From the NCBI GenBank assembly GCA_965661945.1, contig CBFIFP010000001.1:868001-932000 (forward strand): DNA of 64,000 nt, read 5' to 3'. This DNA comes from JAJRPT01 sp965661945 (GTDB taxonomy: Bacteria; Bacteroidota; Ignavibacteria; Kapaibacteriales; UBA2268). Below are positions 33,436-42,768 of this stretch, one piece after another (positions within the stretch are counted from its first letter, which is position 1; each line of letters starts with the position of its first letter). The notes under the pieces are model-generated. The model was not told the DNA's origin and made no database searches. It worked only from the letters and a program-made list of their open reading frames with translations. Made by a program: the position numbers and the translations under genes.

Positions 33436-35752
33436 TAAATTTAGCAGTTTTTATTTCTTTGTCAGTAGTTAGTTTTACAATGTAAGTTCCGTTTCCAAGG
33501 TTTAATCCCACAACATCAACTTTAGTAATTGCTCCATAAAAATCAGAATAATAAACTTTTTTTCCAGTAATATCATAAACTTCTATGTTAGTTTGAGCTG
33601 GCTCATTCTGACGAATATATACAAATTCAGTAGTTGGATTAGGATAAACTTGTAGCTGAATTTCCTCTTTAGAATTATTCTCTACACTTTTCATAAGTTG
33701 TCCAAGATATGCAACTTCTTTACTTGGTGAATAATCATCATTATTAATAACACAAGTCATTAAAAATTCTTCTTCCATATCTATAAACATATCTTCTAAT
33801 TTGCCCTTAACTTTAATTATCTCTAATAATCCATAATTATCAATTAATCTAATATCTCCTTGATATGTTGTAGTTAATACTTCAGCATCTCCGAAATATA
33901 AATTTCTTGGTCCATTCCATCCATTTGTTCCAGTCCAGAAAGTTAAAACTTCATCAGTATTAAAATCAATTACATTTAATTCATGTGAACCATTCGACAC
34001 AGTGTAAAGAACTTCATCGCTATAAATCATATCATTACCACCATCACCAATATTTAACTCTTTCAATTCTGGCATTTGCTGGTGAGGTAGATTACCGTAC
34101 ATAATTGTAGAATTTCCTTGCCCAAAGAAACCTTCATTTAACATCGCAACACCTAATCCTCCAGTATGAGTAAAATATAATGTCTGAAGCAAATTATCTC
34201 CTGCAGGTATATTTTGTAGAATTGAAGAATTATCTCTATCAAAAACTTGAACTTGGTCTGCTTGATCAGAATTTCTAACTGAAAATAATAAGTGAGGACC
34301 TGCCAAGTCTATTGAAATAGCATTAACTTCCGCAACTGTTTCTTCAATTACCGAATGTTCATAAATATCATAAGATGCAATTCTATCTTTATGAGGTATG
34401 TATAAAACACCTATTTCCTTATCATAAGCTAATCTTGTTGGAAATTTAATATCACCCATCCCAAATTCTAATACTTTTTCTGTTAAAGCAATACTACCTG
34501 CTCCCTTTACAATCCACCATGATGGTAGTTCATCACCGTCATCAAATTCACCATTAAAATTAGCATCTACACCAAGACAGAATACATTATACGTATCATT
34601 TTCTTCAGAGTAAACTATCTTAGATGGTTGACTTCCAACATTAACATATTTAAAAGTATAGTCATCATCAACTTTTCCTCTACCAACATATACTTTGTCA
34701 TTTTCAAGCTCTTCTGTATCAAATAAGATAACATAATCTTGATTATTCCAAAAACTAAATTTATTAGAAAAATACTCAGAATATAAATCAGAAATAAAGT
34801 CAATAGCATCATTTTTATCTAAAGTTCTAATGTCATTATATTTAGTTAGAATAAATAAATTCTCACCTTTAGTAACCATTGATTGTGTTCCATAAAAATC
34901 CCATTCCTCATTATATGCTAATCCGTTAGATAATTCTAAGATTGAACCATCAGGGCTTATTTTAGTAATTTCAGAACTACCAAAATATGAAACATAAATC
35001 GCATTATTGAATTGAATGAACGACGAAACTTCTTCCTCTAAAGTCAAGGTTTCTAATTCAGGCATTTGTTGGTGAGGTAAAATACCATATTGTATTTGGT
35101 AATTAGGAACCATAAAAGATGGCTCAGATAAAAATCCAACTGCAAGTTCACCATCTTCGGTTTGATAATATATCACATCAATAGCATTAGGAAGCAAAGG
35201 TATTTCTTGCAATATCATTGACATATTAATATCAAATACAACTAATTTGCAATTTTCATAATCACCTGTATCATCATTCATCTCACCTTTGTCAATAATC
35301 AACAAATGAGGTCCTGCACTTCTAACTGCCTCAATGTTTCCTTCATATATAGCATCTTCTATTAAATTAGTTGTTTGTAAATCATAAGAACTAATTTTAT
35401 TTTTAAAAGGAATATATATTATTCTATTTTGAAAATCTATAGCTGGTTTAAAATCTTGGTTTATTGAGCTGAATTCAAATTGTTTCATATTATTAGAAAT
35501 AAATCTACCACCAGATCTGCCAATAGTCCACCAAGTAGGATATGAATCTCCTTGTTGAGATTGGTAAATACCATCATTATTAGCATCATAACCAGCGCAA
35601 AAGACATTAGTATTGGTTCCCCAATGAAATGAATATACTGGTTGCATCCCAACAGACAATTCATCAAAATCGTTATAATCATAATATTGAGAATGCAAAT
35701 TTGTTTGGCTTAAAATAGATAAAGCCAACAAAAGTAAAATTAATTTACTCAT
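33422..35752 (-). CDS. T9SS-secreted double beta-propeller protein, first gene of the B12 operon
   Basis: A 776-aa secreted protein with signal peptide and a C-terminal T9SS sorting domain (QVYPNPTTEFVYIRQNEPAQ...KFNVIK, about 700-776). The middle consists of two homologous halves of about 330 residues each. Matching landmarks are 'VFCAGYDANNDG/VFCLGVDANFNG' (DxNxxG calcium-loop-like), 'YPTWWTIG/LPSWWIVK', 'AGPHLLIID/AGPHLLFSV' and 'LPHQQMPEL' in both. Each half is propeller-like. Directly downstream of the cobalamin riboswitch, so probably involved in corrinoid capture at the surface; this is inference. Confidence 0.8.
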   Translation of the reverse strand: MSKLILLLLALSILSQTNLHSQYYDYNDFDELSVGMQPVYSFHWGTNTNVFCAGYDANNDGIYQSQQGDSYPTWWTIGRSGGRFISNNMKQFEFSSINQDFKPAIDFQNRIIYIPFKNKISSYDLQTTNLIEDAIYEGNIEAVRSAGPHLLIIDKGEMNDDTGDYENCKLVVFDINMSMILQEIPLLPNAIDVIYYQTEDGELAVGFLSEPSFMVPNYQIQYGILPHQQMPELETLTLEEEVSSFIQFNNAIYVSYFGSSEITKISPDGSILELSNGLAYNEEWDFYGTQSMVTKGENLFILTKYNDIRTLDKNDAIDFISDLYSEYFSNKFSFWNNQDYVILFDTEELENDKVYVGRGKVDDDYTFKYVNVGSQPSKIVYSEENDTYNVFCLGVDANFNGEFDDGDELPSWWIVKGAGSIALTEKVLEFGMGDIKFPTRLAYDKEIGVLYIPHKDRIASYDIYEHSVIEETVAEVNAISIDLAGPHLLFSVRNSDQADQVQVFDRDNSSILQNIPAGDNLLQTLYFTHTGGLGVAMLNEGFFGQGNSTIMYGNLPHQQMPELKELNIGDGGNDMIYSDEVLYTVSNGSHELNVIDFNTDEVLTFWTGTNGWNGPRNLYFGDAEVLTTTYQGDIRLIDNYGLLEIIKVKGKLEDMFIDMEEEFLMTCVINNDDYSPSKEVAYLGQLMKSVENNSKEEIQLQVYPNPTTEFVYIRQNEPAQTNIEVYDITGKKVYYSDFYGAITKVDVVGLNLGNGTYIVKLTTDKEIKTAKFNVIK

Positions 35753-35781
35753 AATAATACCTTTAATAAATTTAAAAAATA

Positions 35782-35808
35782 GAGGGTTTAATAATTTGGA
35801 ATGCCCTC
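35782..35808 (-). terminator. Terminator of the cobalamin riboswitch expression platform
   Basis: On the minus strand GAGGG (35808-35804) and CCCTC (35786-35782) form a stem followed by TATTTTTT, between the aptamer and the first gene. This fits ligand-induced transcription termination. Confidence 0.7.
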
Positions 35809-35844
35809 ATTGTTTCTGTTATCCGCAGAATACAAAATGAGAAA

Positions 35845-36013
35845 TTAATAGAGGTCTTCTGACTTAAACTTCATCCTTTCGCTAAACCTTCCCAGATTTA
35901 CTCCAGTGGTTGCTCACATTAGAGCTTTTAGCAATCGTCAGTTATTACAGCGGCGGAACCGTGTGGGAATTTCACCCAGCTTCCGGAGATATTTTTATCT
36001 CCAAATCTATTAA
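35845..36013 (-). ncRNA. Cobalamin riboswitch
   Basis: On the minus strand the aptamer reads GGAAGCTGGGTGAAATTCCC, ACACGGTTCCGCCGCTGTAA and later a B12-box-like AAGTCAGAAGACCT, all in the order of the cobalamin class. The outer stem P1 is TTAATAGA (36013-36006) with TCTATTAA (35852-35845). It begins 1 nt after the stop of the FtsB-like gene and leads the four-gene uptake operon 35752 to 29782. High cobalamin should switch the operon off via the downstream terminator. Confidence 0.93.
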
Positions 36014-36014
36014 T

Positions 36015-36335
36015 TTATTCATCTTTTGATTGAATAACGTAAATGATTTCATTTTCTTTTACGTATCCATATTTTTCACGAGCAGTTCTTTCTATCTCTG
36101 TTGAATCATTTAAAAGATTATACTTTTTACGTTTTAAATCTTCTATTTCAGTAAGTCGGTTTTGTATTCGATTTTCAATTTTATTTTTGTCATAAATCAT
36201 TGTAAATCTTTTAATCATTCCGAAATCTGAAAAAACAATAAAGAATAAAATTAAAATAAATAAAGATGTCCCAATTACTAAATGGCGTTTTTTGGAACTT
36301 TGAGTTAATTTTTCAATTATTTTGTCTTTATTCAT
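36015..36335 (-). CDS. FtsB/DivIC-like septum formation initiator protein
   Basis: A 106-aa protein: short cytoplasmic N-terminus, one TM segment (about 19-38), then a coiled coil (NKIENRIQNRLTEIEDLKRK) and the usual end 'EIERTAREKYGYVKENEIIYVI'. This is the DivIC/FtsB family, part of the FtsQBL divisome complex. It follows gcvPA by 26 nt on the same strand. It lies 24 kb from ftsQAZ. Confidence 0.85.
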   Translation of the reverse strand: MNKDKIIEKLTQSSKKRHLVIGTSLFILILFFIVFSDFGMIKRFTMIYDKNKIENRIQNRLTEIEDLKRKKYNLLNDSTEIERTAREKYGYVKENEIIYVIQSKDE

Positions 36336-36361
36336 TTTTAAAATTTGATAGAACTAAAATA

Positions 36362-37729
36362 CTAAACTAATAAAAAATCTTCTTTTTTTGCAAATTTGTT
36401 CAAAAATTCTACAAAAGAATCCATTTCATCTTTGTTTCTTTTTTCTGTAACAGCAATTAAAAGTCCGTGCATTTCCTTATCAGCAGTTAACTTAGTATTT
36501 ATCCCAGCTAAGAAACCATTTTTAACCGCCTCATCAATTATTATTTGTGGGTCCACTGGTGTTTTAACGCAAAATTCATATAAAAATGGATTACCAGAAG
36601 CAAGAGAATAACCTTCTATTTTACAAATTTCATTTTGTAAGTAATGCGCATTTTGATAAGAATTGAAAGCAACTTCTTTAAGTCCTTCTCTTCCCATCGT
36701 TTCCATATAAACAGTTGCTGCAAGCATGAACAAACCTTGATTAGTACAAATATTTGATGTTGCTTTTTCGCGCTTAATTTGTTGCTCTCTTGTTTGAAGA
36801 GTTAAAACAAAACCTTTTTTACCATCCTGGTCAACTGTCATACCAGCAATTCTTCCAGGTAGTTTTCTAATGTACTTTTCTTTACACGCAAAAATACCCA
36901 AATATGGTCCGCCATAGCTTAAAGGAATTCCTAAACCTTGACCTTCCCCAACAACAACATCAGCATTATAATTTCCAGGGGGGTCAATAATAGCAAGAGA
37001 AGTAATATCCGCAACTACAATAAATAAAGTTTTATCGATTGAATGTGTTATTTTTTCAACTTCATAAACCTCTTCTAAGTTTCCGTAGAAGTTTGGTTGT
37101 TGAATAACAACTGCAGCAGTGTTGTCGCTTACTACTTTTGATAATTTATCTAAATCTACCAAACCTTCTTCGTTTTTAACAGATTTAAAAGTTAAACCTT
37201 TACCATAACAGATAGTTTTTACAACCTCAATATAATTTGGATGTATTGTTCCAGCAAATACAATTTCAGTTTTCTTATTTTCAGCATTTGCCATCAAGCA
37301 TGCTTCAGCGAGAGAAGAAGCGCCATCATACAAAGAGGCATTTGCAATTTCCATTTTAGTAAGTTCGCAAATCATAGATTGAAATTCATACATTGATTGA
37401 AGAGTACCTTGAGAGACCTCAGCTTGGTATGGAGTGTAAGCAGTTCTAAACTCTGGTCTATCCATTGTTGCAGGAACAATTGCAGGGATAAACCTATCAT
37501 AAGCCCCTCCTCCCATAAAGCAAATATGAGAGTCAGTAGAAATATTTTTTGATGCGTATTTTTTTAATAACTTTTCAACTTCATACTCTGATAACTGAGG
37601 CAACAAGTCAAGTTCACCGTTGAATTTTACTGATTTTGGAATACAACCTACTAACTCGTCAAAATTATTAACACCTATTGTTTCAAGCATTTGCTTTCTA
37701 TCTTCATCTGAATTCGGTATGAATGGCAT
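36362..37729 (-). CDS. gcvPA: Glycine dehydrogenase (decarboxylating) subunit 1
   Basis: A 455-aa protein of the split P-protein type, starting MPFIPNSDEDRKQMLETIGV, with 'YTPYQAEVSQGTLQSMYEFQ', 'GEGQGLGIPLSYGGPYLGIF' and 'PGRIAGMTVDQDGKKGFVLT'. Subunit 1 pairs with the PLP-binding subunit 2 (gcvPB, not in this window) in the glycine cleavage system, giving CO2, NH3 and methylene-THF. Serine hydroxymethyltransferase (glyA, 58.3 kb) uses the same one-carbon pool. Length normal. Confidence 0.93.
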   Translation of the reverse strand: MPFIPNSDEDRKQMLETIGVNNFDELVGCIPKSVKFNGELDLLPQLSEYEVEKLLKKYASKNISTDSHICFMGGGAYDRFIPAIVPATMDRPEFRTAYTPYQAEVSQGTLQSMYEFQSMICELTKMEIANASLYDGASSLAEACLMANAENKKTEIVFAGTIHPNYIEVVKTICYGKGLTFKSVKNEEGLVDLDKLSKVVSDNTAAVVIQQPNFYGNLEEVYEVEKITHSIDKTLFIVVADITSLAIIDPPGNYNADVVVGEGQGLGIPLSYGGPYLGIFACKEKYIRKLPGRIAGMTVDQDGKKGFVLTLQTREQQIKREKATSNICTNQGLFMLAATVYMETMGREGLKEVAFNSYQNAHYLQNEICKIEGYSLASGNPFLYEFCVKTPVDPQIIIDEAVKNGFLAGINTKLTADKEMHGLLIAVTEKRNKDEMDSFVEFLNKFAKKEDFLLV

Positions 37730-37870
37730 TTATTTCTCCAAATTGAATTATTTTAATTTACAAAATTATTAATGTATAGACTATTAACCAAAACAAATCT
37801 TTTATTTTGTTAAAAAAATTAATTTCTTTAAATTGAGAAAATATTTTATCATAAAAGTAAAAATTCTTTA

Positions 37871-39352
37871 ATGATTAAGCTTAAAATACCTTTACATATA
37901 CAGATAATTATTGGATTAGTTTTAGGGACTCTTTTTGGGGTGCTTTTTTCAGTAGATAAAAACAAAATAGAAATTATCTATCAAAAAAACAATAAAAATA
38001 TAAGCCACAAAATTGAAAACTGGGATGAAATTTATTTTATAAAAAATGGTGAAGAACAAGTTAAGTTTTCAAATTCCGATCAAATAGCAATTATAAAATA
38101 CTTTAAAAAACACAAGAATGATAATCTTACTTTAAATAAAATTAAAAGAGATAAGTTTGAGGTTTATGAAAACATTAGAGAAATAAACAAAATATCTACT
38201 ATTGCTACACAAATAAAACCAATAGGTGATTTGTTTATTCGGCTTTTAAGTTTTTTAGCTATACCTCTTGTTGTAGCATCTTTAATTGTTGGTGCGTCTT
38301 CTTTGGGAGATATTAAAAAACTTGGAAGAATTGGATCTAAAACCTTTGGTTTATATATCCTTACAACTGCAATTGCAATAACTATTGGTTTAACAACAGC
38401 TAATATAATCAAGCCAGGACATAGAGTTGAACAAGAAACTAAAAATAGATTATTAAGTACATTTGAAGATGAAAGCGCAGAGAAAGCTGTTCAAACACTA
38501 GACATAGATATAATTGACTTTTTTTTAAATATTGTACCAAAAAATCCAATTGACGCTCTTGCCTCAGGTAATATGTTACAAATTGTTTTCTTAGCAGTAA
38601 TTTTTGGAATTACATTAACTTATCTTGACAAAAAACACAACGAACCAGTAATCATATTTTTTGAAGGTGTAAGCCAGACAATGATAAAAATGGTGGATAT
38701 TTTTATGAAAATAGCCCCAATTGGAGTGTTTGCGCTAATAGCCGCCACAATAGCTGATTTTGGCTTTGAGATACTTGAAACTCTAATTTGGTATTGTTTT
38801 GCTGTAGTGTTAGCCCTTGCGATACAAACAATATTTATTTATGGTTCAATAGTAAAGATTTTTAGTAATCTATCATTAAAGCAATTTTATTTTGGACTAA
38901 GAAATGCCCACGCTATAGCTTTTTCAACAAGTTCAAGTGCTGCCACTTTACCTTTAACATTTGACTGCGTTGAAAACAACTTAGGTGTAAAAAAACAAAT
39001 AAGTGGATTTGTTTTACCTCTTGGTGCTACAATAAATATGGATGGTACTGCTCTTTATCAGGGAGTAGCAGCAATATTTATTGCACAAGTTTATGGTTTA
39101 GATTTATCCTTAACAGAACAATTAACTGTAATTTTCACAGCGGTTCTAGCATCTATAGGAACAGCTCCGGTTCCTGGTGTTGGTATTATTATGTTAGTAT
39201 TAATTTTAAATGCAGTACATATTCCAGCACAAGGAATTGCTTTAATATTAGGAGTTGATAGAATTCTTGATATGTTAAGAACAATAACTAATGTTACTGG
39301 AGATGCTGCTGTTGCTGTAGCAATTAATGGTATAGAGAGTAAAAATGCTTAG
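37871..39352 (+). CDS. Dicarboxylate/amino acid:cation symporter (DAACS family)
   Basis: A 493-aa GltP/GltT-type carrier. Signature parts are 'AFSTSSSAATLPLTFDCVEN' (HP1), 'LGATINMDGTALYQG' (TM7, NMDG motif), 'GTAPVPGVGIIML' (HP2) and 'LGVDRILDMLRTITNVTGDA' (TM8). It imports glutamate, aspartate or C4-dicarboxylates with Na+ or H+. There is an extra charged stretch of about 80 residues after TM1 (about 28-112) not found in the short family members. It overlaps the next gene by 8 nt. Confidence 0.9.
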   Translation: MIKLKIPLHIQIIIGLVLGTLFGVLFSVDKNKIEIIYQKNNKNISHKIENWDEIYFIKNGEEQVKFSNSDQIAIIKYFKKHKNDNLTLNKIKRDKFEVYENIREINKISTIATQIKPIGDLFIRLLSFLAIPLVVASLIVGASSLGDIKKLGRIGSKTFGLYILTTAIAITIGLTTANIIKPGHRVEQETKNRLLSTFEDESAEKAVQTLDIDIIDFFLNIVPKNPIDALASGNMLQIVFLAVIFGITLTYLDKKHNEPVIIFFEGVSQTMIKMVDIFMKIAPIGVFALIAATIADFGFEILETLIWYCFAVVLALAIQTIFIYGSIVKIFSNLSLKQFYFGLRNAHAIAFSTSSSAATLPLTFDCVENNLGVKKQISGFVLPLGATINMDGTALYQGVAAIFIAQVYGLDLSLTEQLTVIFTAVLASIGTAPVPGVGIIMLVLILNAVHIPAQGIALILGVDRILDMLRTITNVTGDAAVAVAINGIESKNA

Positions 39353-41357
39353 AATTTTTATAATATTTCTTGTTTTAAATTCTTTATCTTTTTCAAGAAC
39401 ATATTTATCAGAAATAGATTCATTGAAAAAAATCATAAAGACTGCTGATCCTACAAAAATGGATTATCATAATGCTAATTTAGAATTATTTAGACGTTAT
39501 AGATTTAATAATAGAGATTCAGCAAAATATTTTATAGACAATGGTTTTAAAGTTTCTAAGAAATATAATTTTGAGGGAGCGTTAAAAGATTATCATAATG
39601 TTCAAGGGCTATATTATTTTGACGAAGGAAATTTTTCTGATGCTTTAGAACAATTTTACAAATGTATGCAAATCTCAGTTAATTTAAAGGAATATGGAGC
39701 AGTAGGATATTCATATAATGATATTGGCTATGTCTTTTATGTTCAGGGATTATGGGACTTAGCATTACAGCACTATAGGGAAGGATTAGAGGGAATGAAA
39801 ATTCAAGATTCTTCAAAATTATCACCTATTCCATATTTATTTCAAAATATTGGATTAAGCTATGGACATCTGGGACAAATAGACAGTTCTAAAAAATATT
39901 TTGATTTAACTATTAAATTTGCTGAAAGAAATAATGATAGTGTTAGAATTAATCATACTCTAATGTACTTAGCTAATATTTACTCAAGGCATAATATTAA
40001 TAGAATTAAAGCAGATTCTTTATATAGAGAAGTTTTGAATTACTTTTCAAGAGATAAAAGTTGGATAGAAGGTTACCCTTATACTTTATATTATATGGCG
40101 ATAAATTTTCAAGAAATGGATCAGCTAGATTCAGCTGAAAAATACTTTATGCTTGCTAATAATGAACTTTTTGATTTAGGATGGGAAAAGAAAACAATTG
40201 ATATTAACTATGCCTTGGCAATTTTATTTTTAAAAAATAATAAATTTCAAAAATCAGAATACTATATTAATTTAAATGATTCTTTAATTAACAAATTTGA
40301 TTCCCACGATTTAAAAGCTGATCAGTATTATTATAAATATTTATTTTTTGAAAAAAAGAATGTAATTGATTCTGCTTTCTATTACTTAAAAGAATATAGT
40401 GATTCAAAGGATAGTATGTTATATTCTAGTGTAACAGGTAAAGTATCTACACTATCAAAGAATATGCAAATCTTGAAAAACAAACAAGAAAAGCAAATTA
40501 TGATGGAAAAGAATGTTCAAAGAATTTATCTTTTATTGTTTATTATAATTATGACAGTATTTTTAATTATTCTTTTTTATTCAAGATTAAGAATTCAAAA
40601 GAAAAACATTGTTATTATTAACGAAAAAAATGAAGCTTTAGAAAAAGCAAATCTACTTTTAGATGATGCAAATAAAACAAAGGATAAATTCTTTTCAATT
40701 ATTGCTCATGATTTAAAAAATCCAATTGGAGCAATTAAGTCAACAAGTGAGATTTTAAATAATGAGTATGATTTATTTGAATCTACTGATATTAAAGAAA
40801 GTATTGAAGATATTTATAAATCATCTGTTTCTGTACTTAATTTACTTGAAAGTTTACTCTCTTGGTCTAGGTCTCAAAGAGGAATTATTGACTTTACTCC
40901 CGAAAATTTTCATTTAATTTTATTGATTAATAATATTTTCCAACTTTTTAAAAATTCAGTTGTTAATAAAAATATAAAATTAACTAAAAATATTGATGAA
41001 GACTTTTTGATATATGCAGATTCTAATATGCTAAACACAATCATTAGAAATTTAGTCTCAAATTCAATAAAATTTACTCCTGAAAATGGAGAAATTAATA
41101 TAACTGCAATAAAAGAAGAAAATAATTCTATTATCATTATTTCTGATACAGGTGTTGGAATTAGTAAAGAGAATCAAGAAAAATTATTTAATTTTGGTAC
41201 TAATATTACTACACCAGGTACTAATAATGAGAAAGGAACGGGATTAGGATTAATATTAGTTTACGAGTTTGTACAAAAGCACGATGGTAAAATCGAGATT
41301 GAGAGCGAAGTTGGAAAAGGAACTAAATTTATTATTACATTACCAAATGAACAATAA
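39345..41357 (+). CDS. TPR-containing sensor histidine kinase
   Basis: A 670-aa protein: signal-like N-terminus, TPR-type repeats (about 40-370, e.g. 'VGYSYNDIGYVFYVQGLWD'), one TM segment (about 394-414), coiled coil, HisKA with 'FFSIIAHDLKNPIGAIKS' (His near 455) and a HATPase domain ('NTIIRNLVSNSIKFTPENGE', 'DTGVGIS', 'GTGLGLILVYEFVQKHDGKI'). The periplasmic TPR sensor type is common in Bacteroidota. No response regulator is adjacent; the partner may be the NtrC-type protein at 28.4 kb, but that is speculative. Overlaps the symporter by 8 nt. Confidence 0.9.
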   Translation: MLRIFIIFLVLNSLSFSRTYLSEIDSLKKIIKTADPTKMDYHNANLELFRRYRFNNRDSAKYFIDNGFKVSKKYNFEGALKDYHNVQGLYYFDEGNFSDALEQFYKCMQISVNLKEYGAVGYSYNDIGYVFYVQGLWDLALQHYREGLEGMKIQDSSKLSPIPYLFQNIGLSYGHLGQIDSSKKYFDLTIKFAERNNDSVRINHTLMYLANIYSRHNINRIKADSLYREVLNYFSRDKSWIEGYPYTLYYMAINFQEMDQLDSAEKYFMLANNELFDLGWEKKTIDINYALAILFLKNNKFQKSEYYINLNDSLINKFDSHDLKADQYYYKYLFFEKKNVIDSAFYYLKEYSDSKDSMLYSSVTGKVSTLSKNMQILKNKQEKQIMMEKNVQRIYLLLFIIIMTVFLIILFYSRLRIQKKNIVIINEKNEALEKANLLLDDANKTKDKFFSIIAHDLKNPIGAIKSTSEILNNEYDLFESTDIKESIEDIYKSSVSVLNLLESLLSWSRSQRGIIDFTPENFHLILLINNIFQLFKNSVVNKNIKLTKNIDEDFLIYADSNMLNTIIRNLVSNSIKFTPENGEINITAIKEENNSIIIISDTGVGISKENQEKLFNFGTNITTPGTNNEKGTGLGLILVYEFVQKHDGKIEIESEVGKGTKFIITLPNEQ

Positions 41358-42006
41358 ACAAATACCATATCAACAGGAGTTACTAAGGAAAACAATTCAT
41401 CTTTGTTCTCTTTCGCTTCCACTTTTGTACTATTTTACAGATTTAGTTATTACTTTATATTTTATTGTTCCTTTACTTGTAATAGTTTTAGCTCTTGACC
41501 TTCTTTCAAAAAAAGGGAGAATTTTACACGATTTTGTGTTTAAATATTTTGGCTCTATGCTCAGGGAACATGAAAAACAAGATGGCTTTGTGCTGAATGG
41601 TGCCTCTTGGGTATTGATTTCAGCTGTTTTGATATTTACTATTTTCCCAAAAACACTTTCTGTTGTTTCGTTTACAATTCTTATAATCTCAGATTTATCA
41701 GCTGCTTTAATTGGCAGACGTTTTGGAAAGAATCCTCTTTTTGATAAATCATGGGAAGGAACTTTTGCTTTTTTTATAAGTTCATCAATAATTGTAACTT
41801 TATTTTGGCGTTTTTTATTAGATTTTAACTATTATTTTTTAATATTTGGAGTTTTTGCCTCGGCTGCAACTGCTTTTGCAGAAGCCGCCTCCAAAGTTTT
41901 AAAAATTGATGATAATATTTCAATACCTACTTCTTTTTGTATAGTTATGTGGGCATTACATCCTATTGCCGTAAATAATGGTTTTCCTTTTATTAATCAA
42001 ATTTGA
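41347..42006 (+). CDS. Polyprenol/dolichol kinase-like membrane protein (SEC59/DGK1/CTP-transferase type)
   Basis: I start it at the ATG at 41347, overlapping the kinase stop by 11 nt; a longer frame upstream only shadows the kinase. The 219-aa product has 'ELLRKTIHLCSLSLPLLYYF', several TM segments, 'SDLSAALIGRRFGKNPLFDK' and 'KSWEGTFAFFISS'. These are hallmarks of CDP-diglyceride synthase/dolichol-kinase-like proteins that use CTP to phosphorylate lipid alcohols. The exact substrate is not known. Its stop overlaps the next start region. Confidence 0.75.
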   Translation: MNNKQIPYQQELLRKTIHLCSLSLPLLYYFTDLVITLYFIVPLLVIVLALDLLSKKGRILHDFVFKYFGSMLREHEKQDGFVLNGASWVLISAVLIFTIFPKTLSVVSFTILIISDLSAALIGRRFGKNPLFDKSWEGTFAFFISSSIIVTLFWRFLLDFNYYFLIFGVFASAATAFAEAASKVLKIDDNISIPTSFCIVMWALHPIAVNNGFPFINQI

Positions 42007-42008
42007 AT

Positions 42009-42512
42009 ATGAAAAGAGATTTATTAATTTACTTTATGACTTTTTTAGCTTTATTTTTAATTTTGTTTTATATCAAGTTTGATTATGAAGCTAATTATAA
42101 GTTTAAACTTAGTAATTTTTTTACAGAGAATAATGATAATGGGCTTATGTCTTTTATTTTTATTGAAACTCAAGTTAAAACTACTAATGAATTAAAAGAT
42201 TATTCTAATCTTGTGTTTAAAGAACATATTTCCTTAGCTACTAACTCTGATTCAACTAAAATAGTTGTTATTTATTTTTTTGATAAATCAGATTCTGCTA
42301 AAATTCCAGATGATTATCTAAGTCGATTAAAGATGAAGTATCCTAAGGTTAATAATCTTAGTAATAAAATTAATTATTATCCGAATGGCTTTGTTTATAC
42401 TTCCTATAGTTCTAGACATAAAGTAAAAAACATTGCCAAGGACTCCTTATTTAAAACAGCTGTTTTTGCTCCAAAAACAGGTGTTAATGCTAAAGATATT
42501 TTAAAAAATTAG
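42009..42512 (+). CDS. Membrane-anchored protein of unknown function
   Basis: About 167 aa, starting at ATG 42009 just after the previous stop. One N-terminal TM segment (DLLIYFMTFLALFLILFYIK) is followed by a soluble, probably periplasmic domain ('IVVIYFFDKSDSAKIPDDYL' and 'NKINYYPNGFVYTSYSSRH'). It ends the four-gene run begun by the symporter. No family recognised. Confidence 0.65.
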   Translation: MKRDLLIYFMTFLALFLILFYIKFDYEANYKFKLSNFFTENNDNGLMSFIFIETQVKTTNELKDYSNLVFKEHISLATNSDSTKIVVIYFFDKSDSAKIPDDYLSRLKMKYPKVNNLSNKINYYPNGFVYTSYSSRHKVKNIAKDSLFKTAVFAPKTGVNAKDILKN

Positions 42513-42768
42513 TTCTTATTTTGATTTATTTTGTTTGATTTATTATGTTTAAGAACTTATTCTTATGCAAATAGATATGAAATGTGAATAATATTAGGTA
42601 AACTAAATATTTTTAATATTAATTTTTGCAAAACATTTATTTTTGCAATCTAAAGAAAAATATTAAAAATTTTTACCTATAAAGTTTATATATTTTAATA
42701 ATTTTTAAAATATTGTGATTTTATTTTATAATTATTTTAAAATTTAGATTGATCTTTTTTAATTAATA

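Noticed and set aside
41269..41346. Upstream extension of the polyprenol-kinase-like gene
   Set aside because: It only overlaps the histidine kinase C-terminus in another frame; homology starts after the ATG at 41347.
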